DNA of 64,000 nucleotides, from assembly GCA_002423435.1 (NCBI GenBank), contig DIWE01000026.1, positions 1 to 64,000 of the forward strand, read 5' to 3'. The notes beneath the pieces were generated by a model. It worked only from the letters and a program-made list of their open reading frames with translations. It searched no databases and was not told where the DNA came from. The DNA is from Clostridiales bacterium UBA6114. Its GTDB lineage: Bacteria; Bacillota; Clostridia; Oscillospirales; Butyricicoccaceae. Position 1 is the stretch's first letter, and every line of letters begins with the position of its first letter. Below, piece after piece: positions 52,300 through 61,116 of this stretch. Both the position numbers and the translations under genes were made by a program.

Positions 52300-54784
52300 C
52301 CGGGCTTCTCCCGTCTGCTTCGCCGGCTTCGCTTCCCTCGTCCGGGGACTCTTCCTCTTCTTCCTTTGTCGCGGAAGCAATGGAAATCAGCTTTGAGCCT
52401 TCGCCGAGCCGCATCAGGATGACGCCCTGGGAAGCGCGGCCGCAGACGCGCACCGAGTCGGCGCCGGTCCGGATGATCGTTCCGTCGCCGGTAATCAGCA
52501 TGATATCCTTGTCCTCGGAATTGAGCACGATGATCCCGGTCAGCGTCCCGGTCTTCTGCGTGAGGTTGTGCGCCGTGATGCCCTGCCCGCCCCTGTGGTG
52601 CTCGGTATACTCCGCCACCGGCGTCAGCTTGCCGTAGCCGTTTTCGGTCGCGGTAAGGAGGTATTCCCCTTCGCTGTCGCAGGCGATGCCGACGACATAG
52701 TCGTCCTTCTTAAGGCGGATACCGCGCACGCCGCCGGCGTCGCGGCCCATTGTGCGGACCTCGTTCTCGTCAAAGCGGATCGCGCGCCCGTCCTCCGTCG
52801 CCAGAATGATTTTGTCCGTCCCGTCGGTCATGCGCACGCCGATCAGCTCGTCGCCCTCGTTTAGGGTAATCGCGCGCACGCCCGTTTTTCTCGCCGTGTC
52901 GAGCGCTTTTAAGTCCATGCGTTTGATCGTGCCGCATCTCGTCGCGAGCACGAGGTATTTCCCGTCCTCGAATTCCTTGACCGGGATCATGGCCGTGACC
53001 TTTTCCTCGCCCTCGATCTGCAGGAGGTTCACGATATTCATTCCCTTGGCCGTGCGCGACGACTCCGGGATCATATAGCCTTTCAGCTTGTAAACCCTTC
53101 CATAGTTTGTGAAAAACAGGATGGTGTCATGCGTCGACGCGGTAAAAAGCGTCTCGACAAAATCCTCTTCCCGCGTCGTCATTCCAATGATCCCGCGCCC
53201 GCCGCGGCGCTGCGAGCGGTAGGTCGACGTCGGCATGCGCTTTATATACCCGAAGTGGGTCAGCGTGTAGACGCACTCCTCCTCGTCGATCAGATCCTCG
53301 ATGTCGATTTCGTTTTCCACCGCCGAAATCTCCGTGCGGCGCTCGTCGCCGTAACGGGCCTTGATCTCTAAAAGCTCCTTTTTGACGATATCGAGCTGGA
53401 GCTGGTCGGACGAAAGGATTTCCTGATATTGCGAGATTTTATTCTGCAAATTTAAGTATTCCTCTTCGATTTTCTCGCGCTCGAGGCCCTGGAGCCGCCC
53501 GAGGCGCATGTCCAGAATGGCCTGCGCCTGTATATCGGACAGCGAAAAGCGCTCCATCAGGCGCGCCTTCGCGTCGTTATAGCTTGAACGGATGATCGCG
53601 ATGACCTCGTCGATATGGTCGCAGGCGATGCGCAGCCCTTCCAGGATATGTGCGCGCTCCTCCGCCTTTTTCAGGTCGTACCTCGTCCTGCGCTCTATAA
53701 TGCTCTTCTGAAACGCGATGTATTGGTCGATGATTTCGTGCAGCGTCAGGATCTTGGGCACGCTGTTTGAAATCGCGAGCAGGATGATCGAGAAGGTCTC
53801 CTCCATCTGCGTGTACTGGTAAAGCTGATTCAGGACAACCTGGGGGTTCGCGTCCCTTTTGAGCTCTATGACAATGCGCATGCCGTTTCGGTCGGACTCG
53901 TCCCGCAGGCCCGAAATGCCGTCGACGCGCTTTTCATGCACGAGGTTTGCGATCGACTCGACAAGCCGCGCCTTGTTGACCATGTACGGGATCTCGTGTA
54001 CCGCGATCAAAAAGCGGTTCGGCCCGTTTTCCTCGATTTCCGCCTTTGCGCGCACCCGTATGCGGCCTCGGCCCGTCGCGTACGCGGCCCTGATCCCGAC
54101 GCGGCCCATAATCGTGCCGCCCGTCGGAAAATCCGGGCCCTTTATGAATTCCATGATTTCCGGAAGCGCCGCGTCCGGGTGGTCGATCACGTGGCAGACG
54201 GCGTCGATCACTTCATTAAGATTGTGCGGCGGAATGTTCGTCGCCATTCCGACCGCGATTCCCGACGAGCCGTTTACAAGCAGGTTCGGAAAGCGCGAGG
54301 GAACGACCGTCGGCTCTTTTCTCTGGTTGTCGAAGTTCGGATCAAAATCGACGGTTTCCTTTTCGATGTCGGTCAGCATCTCCAAAGCGAGCTTTGCCAT
54401 TCTTGCCTCGGTGTATCGATAGGCGGCGGCGGGGTGTCCGTCGATCGAGCCGAAGTTGCCGTGGCCGTCTATAAGCGGATAGCGCAGAGAAAAGTCCTGC
54501 GCCAAGCGCACCATGGAATCGTAGACCGCGGCGTCGCCGTGGGGATGGTACCGGCCCAAAACGTTGCCGACCGTTGTCGCCGATTTGCGGTACGGCTTGT
54601 CCGGCGTCAGATTGTCCTCGTACATCGCGTATAAAATTCGCCTGTGGACAGGCTTTAAGCCGTCGCGCACGTCGGGAAGCGCCCGCCCCACGATCACCGA
54701 CATCGCGTAATCGATATACGACTTTTTCATTTCCCTCTCGATATCGACAGGGATTATTTTCTGGTTTTCAAAGGCAAGGCTCAT
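52286..54784 (-). CDS. gyrA: DNA gyrase subunit A
   Basis: The DNA-breaking subunit of gyrase, which introduces negative supercoils. The 832-residue protein has the catalytic Tyr124 in YRYTEARMA and a C-terminal beta-pinwheel; its GyrA box appears as RRGGRGIIGM. The quinolone-determining region reads GRYHPHGDAAVYD, so alanine stands at the position of E. coli Ser83 and aspartate at that of Asp87. No matching clostridial gyrB is in the window; the gyrB to the right is of another lineage. The tail is acidic (EEEEESPDEGSE). Confidence 0.97.
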   Translation of the reverse strand: MSLAFENQKIIPVDIEREMKKSYIDYAMSVIVGRALPDVRDGLKPVHRRILYAMYEDNLTPDKPYRKSATTVGNVLGRYHPHGDAAVYDSMVRLAQDFSLRYPLIDGHGNFGSIDGHPAAAYRYTEARMAKLALEMLTDIEKETVDFDPNFDNQRKEPTVVPSRFPNLLVNGSSGIAVGMATNIPPHNLNEVIDAVCHVIDHPDAALPEIMEFIKGPDFPTGGTIMGRVGIRAAYATGRGRIRVRAKAEIEENGPNRFLIAVHEIPYMVNKARLVESIANLVHEKRVDGISGLRDESDRNGMRIVIELKRDANPQVVLNQLYQYTQMEETFSIILLAISNSVPKILTLHEIIDQYIAFQKSIIERRTRYDLKKAEERAHILEGLRIACDHIDEVIAIIRSSYNDAKARLMERFSLSDIQAQAILDMRLGRLQGLEREKIEEEYLNLQNKISQYQEILSSDQLQLDIVKKELLEIKARYGDERRTEISAVENEIDIEDLIDEEECVYTLTHFGYIKRMPTSTYRSQRRGGRGIIGMTTREEDFVETLFTASTHDTILFFTNYGRVYKLKGYMIPESSRTAKGMNIVNLLQIEGEEKVTAMIPVKEFEDGKYLVLATRCGTIKRMDLKALDTARKTGVRAITLNEGDELIGVRMTDGTDKIILATEDGRAIRFDENEVRTMGRDAGGVRGIRLKKDDYVVGIACDSEGEYLLTATENGYGKLTPVAEYTEHHRGGQGITAHNLTQKTGTLTGIIVLNSEDKDIMLITGDGTIIRTGADSVRVCGRASQGVILMRLGEGSKLISIASATKEEEEESPDEGSEAGEADGRSPDEEG

Positions 54785-54904
54785 TTTTCACTCATCCTTA
54801 GTTGTTAACAAAAAAGTATTCACTGCGCAAAAACAAGGCCTTGCACAGTAAAGAGACCCGCGGCTCTCCGGTTTACTGCAGCCGGCTTTGCGGGCATCAA
54901 AAGG

Positions 54905-55102
54905 TCAATCGTTGTCGACATCGCTTTTATTCGGCAGAATAATCGCCGCAATAAAATAAATAATGACGCCGGAAAACCAGAAAAAAGACAAAATAACCGT
55001 CAAAAGCCTGACAAGCGTGACATCGATATTAAAATATTCCGCAATTCCCCCGCAAACGCCAAGAAGTTTCTTTCCTTCTTCAATTTTATAGAGTTTTTTC
55101 AC
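54905..55102 (-). CDS. PspC domain small membrane protein
   Basis: A 65-residue protein with the PspC pattern YKIEEGKKLLGVCGGIAEYF followed by NIDVTLVRLLTVILSFFW and one to two membrane segments. The start is GTG 55100-55102, with AAGGATG upstream. Short PspC proteins of this size are common in Firmicutes and are linked to envelope stress. It is the last clostridial gene before the junction. Confidence 0.9.
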   Translation of the reverse strand: MKKLYKIEEGKKLLGVCGGIAEYFNIDVTLVRLLTVILSFFWFSGVIIYFIAAIILPNKSDVDND

Positions 55103-55120
55103 AAAAAATCATCCTTTCCC

Positions 55121-55146
55121 AGAATTATTCTTTCTCGAAAGCGATC
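55121..55146. other. Probable junction between two genomes
   Basis: Left of 55121 all genes read as Firmicute, including the ribosome site of the PspC gene. At 55145 the stop codon of a proteobacterial-type gyrB begins. Between them there is no terminator, repeat or integrase site. parA, parB and rsmG occur on both sides in different-lineage versions, and the right side is visibly GC-richer. The exact breakpoint lies within these 26 bases, or slightly to either side. Confidence 0.75.
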
Positions 55147-57556
55147 AGATATCCAGATTGGTGACATACTTTGCGTGGGTCTCGATAAATTCCTTTCTGG
55201 GCTCCACCTTTTCACCCATCAGGATGGTGAAAATTTCGTCCGCCGACACGGCATCCGCCATCTCCACCTTCAAAAGCGTGCGGTTTTCCGGGTTCATCGT
55301 CGTCTCCCACAGCTGCTCGGGGTTCATCTCGCCGAGGCCCTTGTAACGCTGCACCGTCAGCCCCTTCTTTCCCTCGGCCATGACAAAGGCAACCAGGGCC
55401 GGCATTCCCTCGATCTTCTGCAGAAGCCCGTCGCCCTCGCCTGCCGCTACGGAGTAAGGCGGCTCGCCGACCGCAGCGACCTGCTGCAGGATCGTACGGA
55501 TTTCGGCAAATAACGGGGCTCGCAGGAGATCGCGATCGACGGATGTCGTCCCGCTCCGGCCGTTGTTGCGGATGGTGAAGATCATCCGAAACCGGCCGTG
55601 TTCCTGGTCGGGCTCTACGGAGGCTTCTTCGATGTTCTTCCCGACGGCCATGGCCGTCCGTTTGACGACCTTGCCGAGAACCTCCTCCGTCTTGAAATCT
55701 TCTTCTTTCAGCGCCGGGTCGCCGGCGAGAATCCGGATGACCTCCCGCGATTTCTCTTCATGTTCGAAACGGTCCAGAATCCCTTCGATGCGCATCATCT
55801 TTTTGATAAGGGCCTTCAAACGCGCGCCCGTGACGGGTGCCGAGCCGTCAGACGGCAACAGACGAACCTTGCCGACGCCGTTGCCGAGAACGAATTCCTG
55901 CATCTCTTCTTCGTTGTGGATGTAGCTTTCAATCTTCTTGTCGACAATGCGGAAGAGCGGGGGCTGGGCGATGTACAGAAATCCCCGGTCGACGAGTTCC
56001 CTCATCTGGCGGAAGAAGAAGGTCAGGAGCAGCGTGCGGATGTGAGAGCCGTCGATATCCGCATCGGTCATGATAATGACCTTGTGATAGCGGAGCTTGC
56101 TGATATCGTAATCGCCCTCGCCGATGCCGGTACCGAGGGCGGTAACCATCACCTTGATTTCCTCGTTCTGGAGCATCTTGTCGAAGCGGGCCTTCTCCAC
56201 GTTGAGCACCTTGCCGCGCAGCGGGAGGATCGCCTGGTTCTTGCGGTCCCGTCCCTGTTTTGCCGATCCGCCTGCGGAGTCCCCTTCCACCAGATACAGT
56301 TCGCTCTGCGCCGGGTCCTTTTCCTGGCAATCGGCCAGTTTCCCGGGAAGCGCCCCCACCTCGAGCGCGCTCTTGCGGCGCGTCAGTTCCTTGGCGCGGC
56401 GCGCCGCTTCCCGGGCGCGTGCCGCATCCAGGCACTTGTTCAGCAGGTGCTTGGAAATCCCCGGATTTTCCTCGAGATAACTGCCGATCTTGTCGTAGAC
56501 GACCCCTTCCACGAGTCCGCGGACCTCGCTGTTGCCGAGCTTCGTTTTGGTCTGGCCCTCGAACTGGGGGTTCTTGATCTTCACGCTGATGACCGCCGTC
56601 AGCCCTTCGCGGAGATCTTCCCCCTTGAGCGATTCTTTGCCGTTTTTGAGGAGATTGCTGCTCACGGCGTAGTTGTTGAAGACACGGGTCAGGGCCGAAC
56701 GGAAGCCGATCAGATGCGTCCCGCCCTCCGTCGTGTTAATGCTGTTGGCAAAAGAGAAGATATTCTCCGTGTAGGTATCGTTGTATTGCAGCGCCACCTC
56801 GACGATGCAGTCTTCCCGCTCTCCGGAGATGAAGATCGGGTCCTTGTGCAGGACCTTCTTGCTCCGGTTGAGATATTCGACGAACGACACGATTCCACCC
56901 CGGTAGCAGAACTCGCTCTTGCGGTCCGTCCGCTCGTCGAGCATCGTGATCTTGACGCCGGAGTTGAGAAAGGCCAGTTCACGCAGCCGGTTTGCCAGGG
57001 TGTCATAGCTGAACTCGATATCCTCGAAAATCTCCTCGTCGGGCCGGAACGTGATCTTCGTTCCCCTTGACTTGGTATTGCCCACCTTCTCGAGCGGCGC
57101 CGTGGGAACGCCCCTTGCGTAAGACTGCGTATAGACACCGCCGTCTCTTCGGACCTCCAGCTCCAGATAGGAGGAAAGGGCATTGACGACGGATACGCCG
57201 ACGCCGTGAAGTCCACCGGAAATCTTGTAGCTGTCGTTGGAGAATTTCGCGCCCGCATGGAGCTTGGTCAGGGCCACCTCCGCAGCCGATACGCCCTCCG
57301 TCTTGTGCATATCGACGGGAATACCGCGTCCGTTGTCATCCACGGTGACGCTGTTGTCCGTACGGATCTTTACCGAAATCGTATCGCAGAAGCCCGCCGC
57401 TGCTTCGTCGATACTGTTGTCCACGATTTCATAAACCAGATGGTGCAGTCCCTCGCGGCCGGTGCTGCCGATATACATGGCGGGACGTTTGCGAACCGCC
57501 TCAAGACCTTCCAGAACCTTGATACTGTCTGCGCCGTAGATTTCCTTTTCCATCAT
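55145..57556 (-). CDS. gyrB: DNA gyrase subunit B, proteobacterial type
   Basis: The ATPase subunit of gyrase. At 803 residues it is far longer than Firmicute GyrB (about 640), because of the insertion before the C-terminus typical of proteobacteria. Motifs are EIVDNSIDEAAAGF, DNGRGIPVDMHKTEGVSA, SGGLHGVGVSVVNALS, the TOPRIM LVEGDSAGGSAKQGRDRK and the end FIETHAKYVTNLDI. It lies 19 bases after dnaN; recF, which often sits between them, is absent. Together with dnaN and dnaA it points to a Deltaproteobacterium. It should not be read as the partner of the gyrA to its left. Confidence 0.95.
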   Translation of the reverse strand: MMEKEIYGADSIKVLEGLEAVRKRPAMYIGSTGREGLHHLVYEIVDNSIDEAAAGFCDTISVKIRTDNSVTVDDNGRGIPVDMHKTEGVSAAEVALTKLHAGAKFSNDSYKISGGLHGVGVSVVNALSSYLELEVRRDGGVYTQSYARGVPTAPLEKVGNTKSRGTKITFRPDEEIFEDIEFSYDTLANRLRELAFLNSGVKITMLDERTDRKSEFCYRGGIVSFVEYLNRSKKVLHKDPIFISGEREDCIVEVALQYNDTYTENIFSFANSINTTEGGTHLIGFRSALTRVFNNYAVSSNLLKNGKESLKGEDLREGLTAVISVKIKNPQFEGQTKTKLGNSEVRGLVEGVVYDKIGSYLEENPGISKHLLNKCLDAARAREAARRAKELTRRKSALEVGALPGKLADCQEKDPAQSELYLVEGDSAGGSAKQGRDRKNQAILPLRGKVLNVEKARFDKMLQNEEIKVMVTALGTGIGEGDYDISKLRYHKVIIMTDADIDGSHIRTLLLTFFFRQMRELVDRGFLYIAQPPLFRIVDKKIESYIHNEEEMQEFVLGNGVGKVRLLPSDGSAPVTGARLKALIKKMMRIEGILDRFEHEEKSREVIRILAGDPALKEEDFKTEEVLGKVVKRTAMAVGKNIEEASVEPDQEHGRFRMIFTIRNNGRSGTTSVDRDLLRAPLFAEIRTILQQVAAVGEPPYSVAAGEGDGLLQKIEGMPALVAFVMAEGKKGLTVQRYKGLGEMNPEQLWETTMNPENRTLLKVEMADAVSADEIFTILMGEKVEPRKEFIETHAKYVTNLDI

Positions 57557-57575
57557 AAATTATTATCGCTCTCCA

Positions 57576-58688
57576 TCAGACTTTCAAAGGCATGATCATG
57601 CAGAAGTAGCGATCGTTCCCTGCCTGGCGAACGACGCTCGGTTTCATTCCCACGCCGATTTCAAATTCCAGGGATTCTCCATCGACGACCTCCACCGCTT
57701 CCATCAGGTAGTGCACATTGTAGCCGACACGGATCTCCTTGTCCCGGTAGGGGACGTCCATCTCATCGCTCGCTTCTCCCACGTCCGGGTTGGTCGATGT
57801 CATGATCATCCTTCCTTCCTTCAGTTCGAGGATGACGCCGCTGTACCGATCCGATGAGATAACACTCATCCTCCTCAGCGCCTGAAGAAATTCATCCCTC
57901 TTCAGTAGAATTACCGACCCTTTTTCCTTCGGCAGAATCCTCCGGTAATCCGGATATTCCGCTTCCACCAGCGACACCTTGAGAATCGTATCGGACGTCT
58001 TCAATATACACATGCCCTGACGAATCCCGAACCGCAAATCCTCCGGATTCGTATCGACGAGCTTCCGGATTTCCATGATCCCCTTGCGCGGAATCACCAC
58101 CCCTTTTTCCAGCGTCAGAAATTTCGGGATCTCCTCGATCGCCAGCGAAAGCCGGTGACCGTCCGTCGCAACCATCCCGACACGACAGATTTCCCCCTCC
58201 GCCTCCGCCTCAAAGAAGACTCCGTTGAGGTTCTTTCTCGTTTCATCCACCGACATGGCAAAGAAGGTCTTGCGGATCATCTCCCGAAGAGCCCCCGGGG
58301 CGATGGGAGCCATGGGAATATCTTCCTCCTCCATGATCTTGGGAAAATCGTCCGCGGGAAGACCCATCATCTTGTAGACGGACTTCTGGGAAAGCAGAGA
58401 CACTTGATGGTTTTCCCTGCTCTCCACCTGGATGGTGTCCCCGGGAATTTCACGCACCATCTCGTAGAGTTTTTTTGCCGAAAGCATCACCTCTCCGGGT
58501 TTCTCGATCTCCGCCGCAAAACTTGTCACCAGCCCGATTTCGCGATCGGTCGCGGCGATGGAAATCCGATCGTCCTGCGCCCGGACGAGCACATGGCTCA
58601 AGATGGGCATGGTCGTCTTCTTTTCAACGACCCCCAGCGTTTTTTGTACGCCCTGAAGGAATGCCTCGCGGGAAATTTGAAATTTCAT
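57576..58688 (-). CDS. dnaN: DNA polymerase III beta sliding clamp
   Basis: The ring-shaped processivity factor of the replicase. The 370-residue protein has three clamp domains: MKFQISREAFLQGVQKTLGV, GMVATDGHRLSLAIEEIP and the C-terminus CMIMPLKV. It lies between dnaA (158 bases upstream) and gyrB on the minus strand. The sequence style is proteobacterial, consistent with its neighbours. Plain ATG start; TCCTTTCT-complement GGAAAGGATG lies before it. Confidence 0.96.
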   Translation of the reverse strand: MKFQISREAFLQGVQKTLGVVEKKTTMPILSHVLVRAQDDRISIAATDREIGLVTSFAAEIEKPGEVMLSAKKLYEMVREIPGDTIQVESRENHQVSLLSQKSVYKMMGLPADDFPKIMEEEDIPMAPIAPGALREMIRKTFFAMSVDETRKNLNGVFFEAEAEGEICRVGMVATDGHRLSLAIEEIPKFLTLEKGVVIPRKGIMEIRKLVDTNPEDLRFGIRQGMCILKTSDTILKVSLVEAEYPDYRRILPKEKGSVILLKRDEFLQALRRMSVISSDRYSGVILELKEGRMIMTSTNPDVGEASDEMDVPYRDKEIRVGYNVHYLMEAVEVVDGESLEFEIGVGMKPSVVRQAGNDRYFCMIMPLKV

Positions 58689-58846
58689 TGTCTACCCATC
58701 CTTTCTTTTTTTATAAGATTGGATTGTAAATAAGAAAATATAGTAGTCGTAATAAGCCCTGTTCATTCTGTTGAGCATCTATGAAACTCCTGTGAAATTA
58801 ATATTATGGGCATTTTCCAGCTGTTGATTCCCTCTGGACGTTTCTG

Positions 58847-60190
58847 TTAGCCCCTGTGAAGGATCTCATTTTCAATTTCCTGGACAGTCTTCTTTATCTG
58901 TTGGTTCGATTCGACCGCCTTTGAAATCTTATTGTTCGAGTAAATGACCGTTGAGTGATCCCGCCCGCCGATCTTCTCGCCGATGTCCGGAAAGGATGCT
59001 GTTGTCAGTTTCCTGGATAGATACATCGCAATCTGCCGGGGGAGAACGAAGTTCTTGTTTTTCTTCTGAGACTTGATATCCGACAGTTTTAAATTGAACT
59101 TTGCGGATACCGCCTTCAGGATCTGGTCGATCGTCACTTCCTGCTTTTCATGCTGTTTGAGGATCTTCTTAAGAACCTCCCGAACGAGCTCCATGTTGAT
59201 GGGCCGGTTCGTCAGCGAAGAATAAGCGCTGATACGGATCAGGTAACCCTCCAACTCCCGGATGTTCGATTCCGCCTGCGAAGCAATGTAGTGGGCCACG
59301 CTGCTGGACAGATCGATGTGGATTTCCTGGCTCTTCTTCTCGATGATGGCGATCTTGGTTTCGATCTCAGGCGGCTGGATGTCCGCAATCAGTCCCCACT
59401 CGAAACGCGAACGCAGCCGGCTTTCCAAGTTTGGAATGTCCTTCGGGAATTTATCGCTTGTCACGACGATCTGCTTGCCAGAATCGTGCAGAGTATTGAA
59501 GGTATGGAAGAATTCTTCCTGTGTGCGTTCCTTTCCGGCGATAAACTGGATGTCGTCGATGAGGAGCGAGTCAATATTGCGATATTTTTCGCGGAATTTC
59601 TGCATGCGATCGTAACGGATGGAGTTGATCAGCTCGTTCATGAACTCTTCTGCGGAGACATAGACGACATTTGTTTCCGGATAGATCGACAGGGTATGGA
59701 GGCCGATGGCATTGAGCAGGTGGGTCTTGCCAAGGCCGACGCCGCCGTAGATGAAAAGCGGGTTGTAGTTCTTGGCCGGCTGCTCCGCGACGGCCATGGA
59801 TGCGGCATGGGCGAACTGATTGCAGGCGCCGATGACGAAGCGCTCAAAGCTGTACTGGGGGTTGAGTGACGGATGAATCGCAGGCTTGGCCGCCTTCTCC
59901 TGCACAACGGTTTTCTTGGAGTCCTGCCGGCGGGCGGAAGATCCGGATTTCTCTTTTGTCTGGCCGACGACGAATTGGATATTGATGCTCTGTCCGACCG
60001 CCGAGGAGAGGGTCTCCTGGAGAAGCGGCAGATAATTCTCCATGAGCCAGTCTTTAAAGAACCGGTTCGGAACGGCCAGCGATACATTTTCTCCTTCGAC
60101 GGCAACGAGCCGGATCGGGCGGATCCAGGTCTCAAAATTCTGCTGGCTGACCTTTCCCCGAATCATTTGAAGACTTTTTTCCCATGTCAT
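58847..60190 (-). CDS. dnaA: Chromosomal replication initiator DnaA
   Basis: Binds DnaA boxes and opens the origin. The 447-residue protein has an N-terminal DnaB-interaction domain (WEKSLQMIRGKVSQQNFETW), a charged linker at about 88-115, the AAA+ core with PLFIYGGVGLGKTHLLNAIG and SLLIDDIQFIAGKERTQEEF, and the C-terminal DNA-binding motif IGGRDHSTVIYSNNKI. It lies 68 bases after parB. A tatcaacagctgttgata palindrome stands just upstream. This is the origin region of the second genome. Confidence 0.97.
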   Translation of the reverse strand: MTWEKSLQMIRGKVSQQNFETWIRPIRLVAVEGENVSLAVPNRFFKDWLMENYLPLLQETLSSAVGQSINIQFVVGQTKEKSGSSARRQDSKKTVVQEKAAKPAIHPSLNPQYSFERFVIGACNQFAHAASMAVAEQPAKNYNPLFIYGGVGLGKTHLLNAIGLHTLSIYPETNVVYVSAEEFMNELINSIRYDRMQKFREKYRNIDSLLIDDIQFIAGKERTQEEFFHTFNTLHDSGKQIVVTSDKFPKDIPNLESRLRSRFEWGLIADIQPPEIETKIAIIEKKSQEIHIDLSSSVAHYIASQAESNIRELEGYLIRISAYSSLTNRPINMELVREVLKKILKQHEKQEVTIDQILKAVSAKFNLKLSDIKSQKKNKNFVLPRQIAMYLSRKLTTASFPDIGEKIGGRDHSTVIYSNNKISKAVESNQQIKKTVQEIENEILHRG

Positions 60191-60221
60191 AGGACTTCAC
60201 TCACCGATGTTATAAACAAGC

Positions 60222-60239
60222 TATCAACAGCTGTTGATA
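60222..60239. promoter_or_regulatory. Palindrome of two DnaA-box-like sequences before dnaA
   Basis: TATCAACAGCTGTTGATA is a perfect 18-base palindrome, 32 bases before the dnaA start. Each arm is close to the DnaA box TTATCCACA (form TATCAACA). It could be an autoregulatory DnaA site or part of the origin. A related CTGTTGATT lies near 58820 between dnaA and dnaN. Confidence 0.45.
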
Positions 60240-60258
60240 CGATTTCATGCCGCCGCCA

Positions 60259-61116
60259 TCACAGCGCAGCCGCATCCAGGAAGAACCGGATCAATCGGTC
60301 CAGTTCCTGAAGCGATCCGAAGGCGATCTCGATGGCGCCGGATTTTTTCCCCTGTCTGATCCTGACCTTGGCGAGGAGCTTCGAGGAGAGTTTCCGTTCC
60401 GTGTCGAGCAGATGACCATCCTGCCGTGCTGCTTTTCGCGCCGGCGCCGCCTTGGATAACGTCTTGACCAGGCGCTCCGTCTCGCGCACGGAAAGCCCCT
60501 TCCTGAGGATATCGCGCAGGGCGGACACCTGAGAACGAACGGATTCCAAAGCCAGCAGGGCCCGTGCATGCCCTTCCGTCAGACGTCTGTCGGCCAACTC
60601 TTTTTTCACCTCCGGGGGAAGCTTAAGCAGACGGAGGGTATTGGCGATCGTCGAGCGATCGCGTCCCACACGGGTGGAAAGACTGTCCTGGGACATCCCG
60701 AAGCGATCCATCAGCGTCTGATAGGCCTCCGCCTCTTCGAGGGGATTAAGGTCTTCCCGCTGCAGGTTCTCGATCAGGGAGATTTCCGCCATATCGGCGT
60801 CGGCGGCGTCGCGCACCACGATGGGGACTTCCTGGAGTCCGGCGGACTGCGCCGCCCGCCATCGCCGCTCCCCGGCGATGATCTCGTAGCCGCGCTCCAG
60901 ACGTCGCACGACGATCGGCTGGATGATCCCCTTCTCACGGATGGAATCGACGAGCTTTTTCTGTTCACTGTCCCGGAAGGTCTTCCGCGGCTGGAAACGG
61001 TTGGGACACAGATCCTCGATTCCGCACTGCAGGAAGTTCGATTTTTCTCCAATATCCCGAGACAGGTGGGGAAACATCGCGCCCAATCCCCTGCCGAGCT
61101 TGTCTTTGGCCGGCAT
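60259..61116 (-). CDS. parB: Chromosome-partitioning protein ParB (second genome)
   Basis: A 285-residue ParB: KDKLGRGLGAMFPHLSRDIG (ParA-stimulating end), QPRKTFRDSEQKKLVDSI, IIAGERRWRAAQSAG, IENLQREDLNPLEEAEAYQT and helix-turn-helix VGRDRSTIANTLRLLKLP. The sequence is clearly different from the parB at 39895-40761. ATG 61116 overlaps the parA stop by one base (TGATG). The longer open frame upstream is not part of the gene. No canonical parS is found in this half of the window. Confidence 0.95.
   Translation of the reverse strand: MPAKDKLGRGLGAMFPHLSRDIGEKSNFLQCGIEDLCPNRFQPRKTFRDSEQKKLVDSIREKGIIQPIVVRRLERGYEIIAGERRWRAAQSAGLQEVPIVVRDAADADMAEISLIENLQREDLNPLEEAEAYQTLMDRFGMSQDSLSTRVGRDRSTIANTLRLLKLPPEVKKELADRRLTEGHARALLALESVRSQVSALRDILRKGLSVRETERLVKTLSKAAPARKAARQDGHLLDTERKLSSKLLAKVRIRQGKKSGAIEIAFGSLQELDRLIRFFLDAAAL

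Noticed and set aside
55598..57070. A 490-codon open frame on the plus strand opposite gyrB
   Set aside because: It lies entirely inside the firmly identified gyrB, has no ribosome site and reads as an antisense shadow of GC-rich codons.
55145..57556. Reading gyrB as the natural partner of the neighbouring gyrA
   Set aside because: GyrB is of the long proteobacterial form while gyrA and pspC are Firmicute; the gene neighbourhoods disagree.
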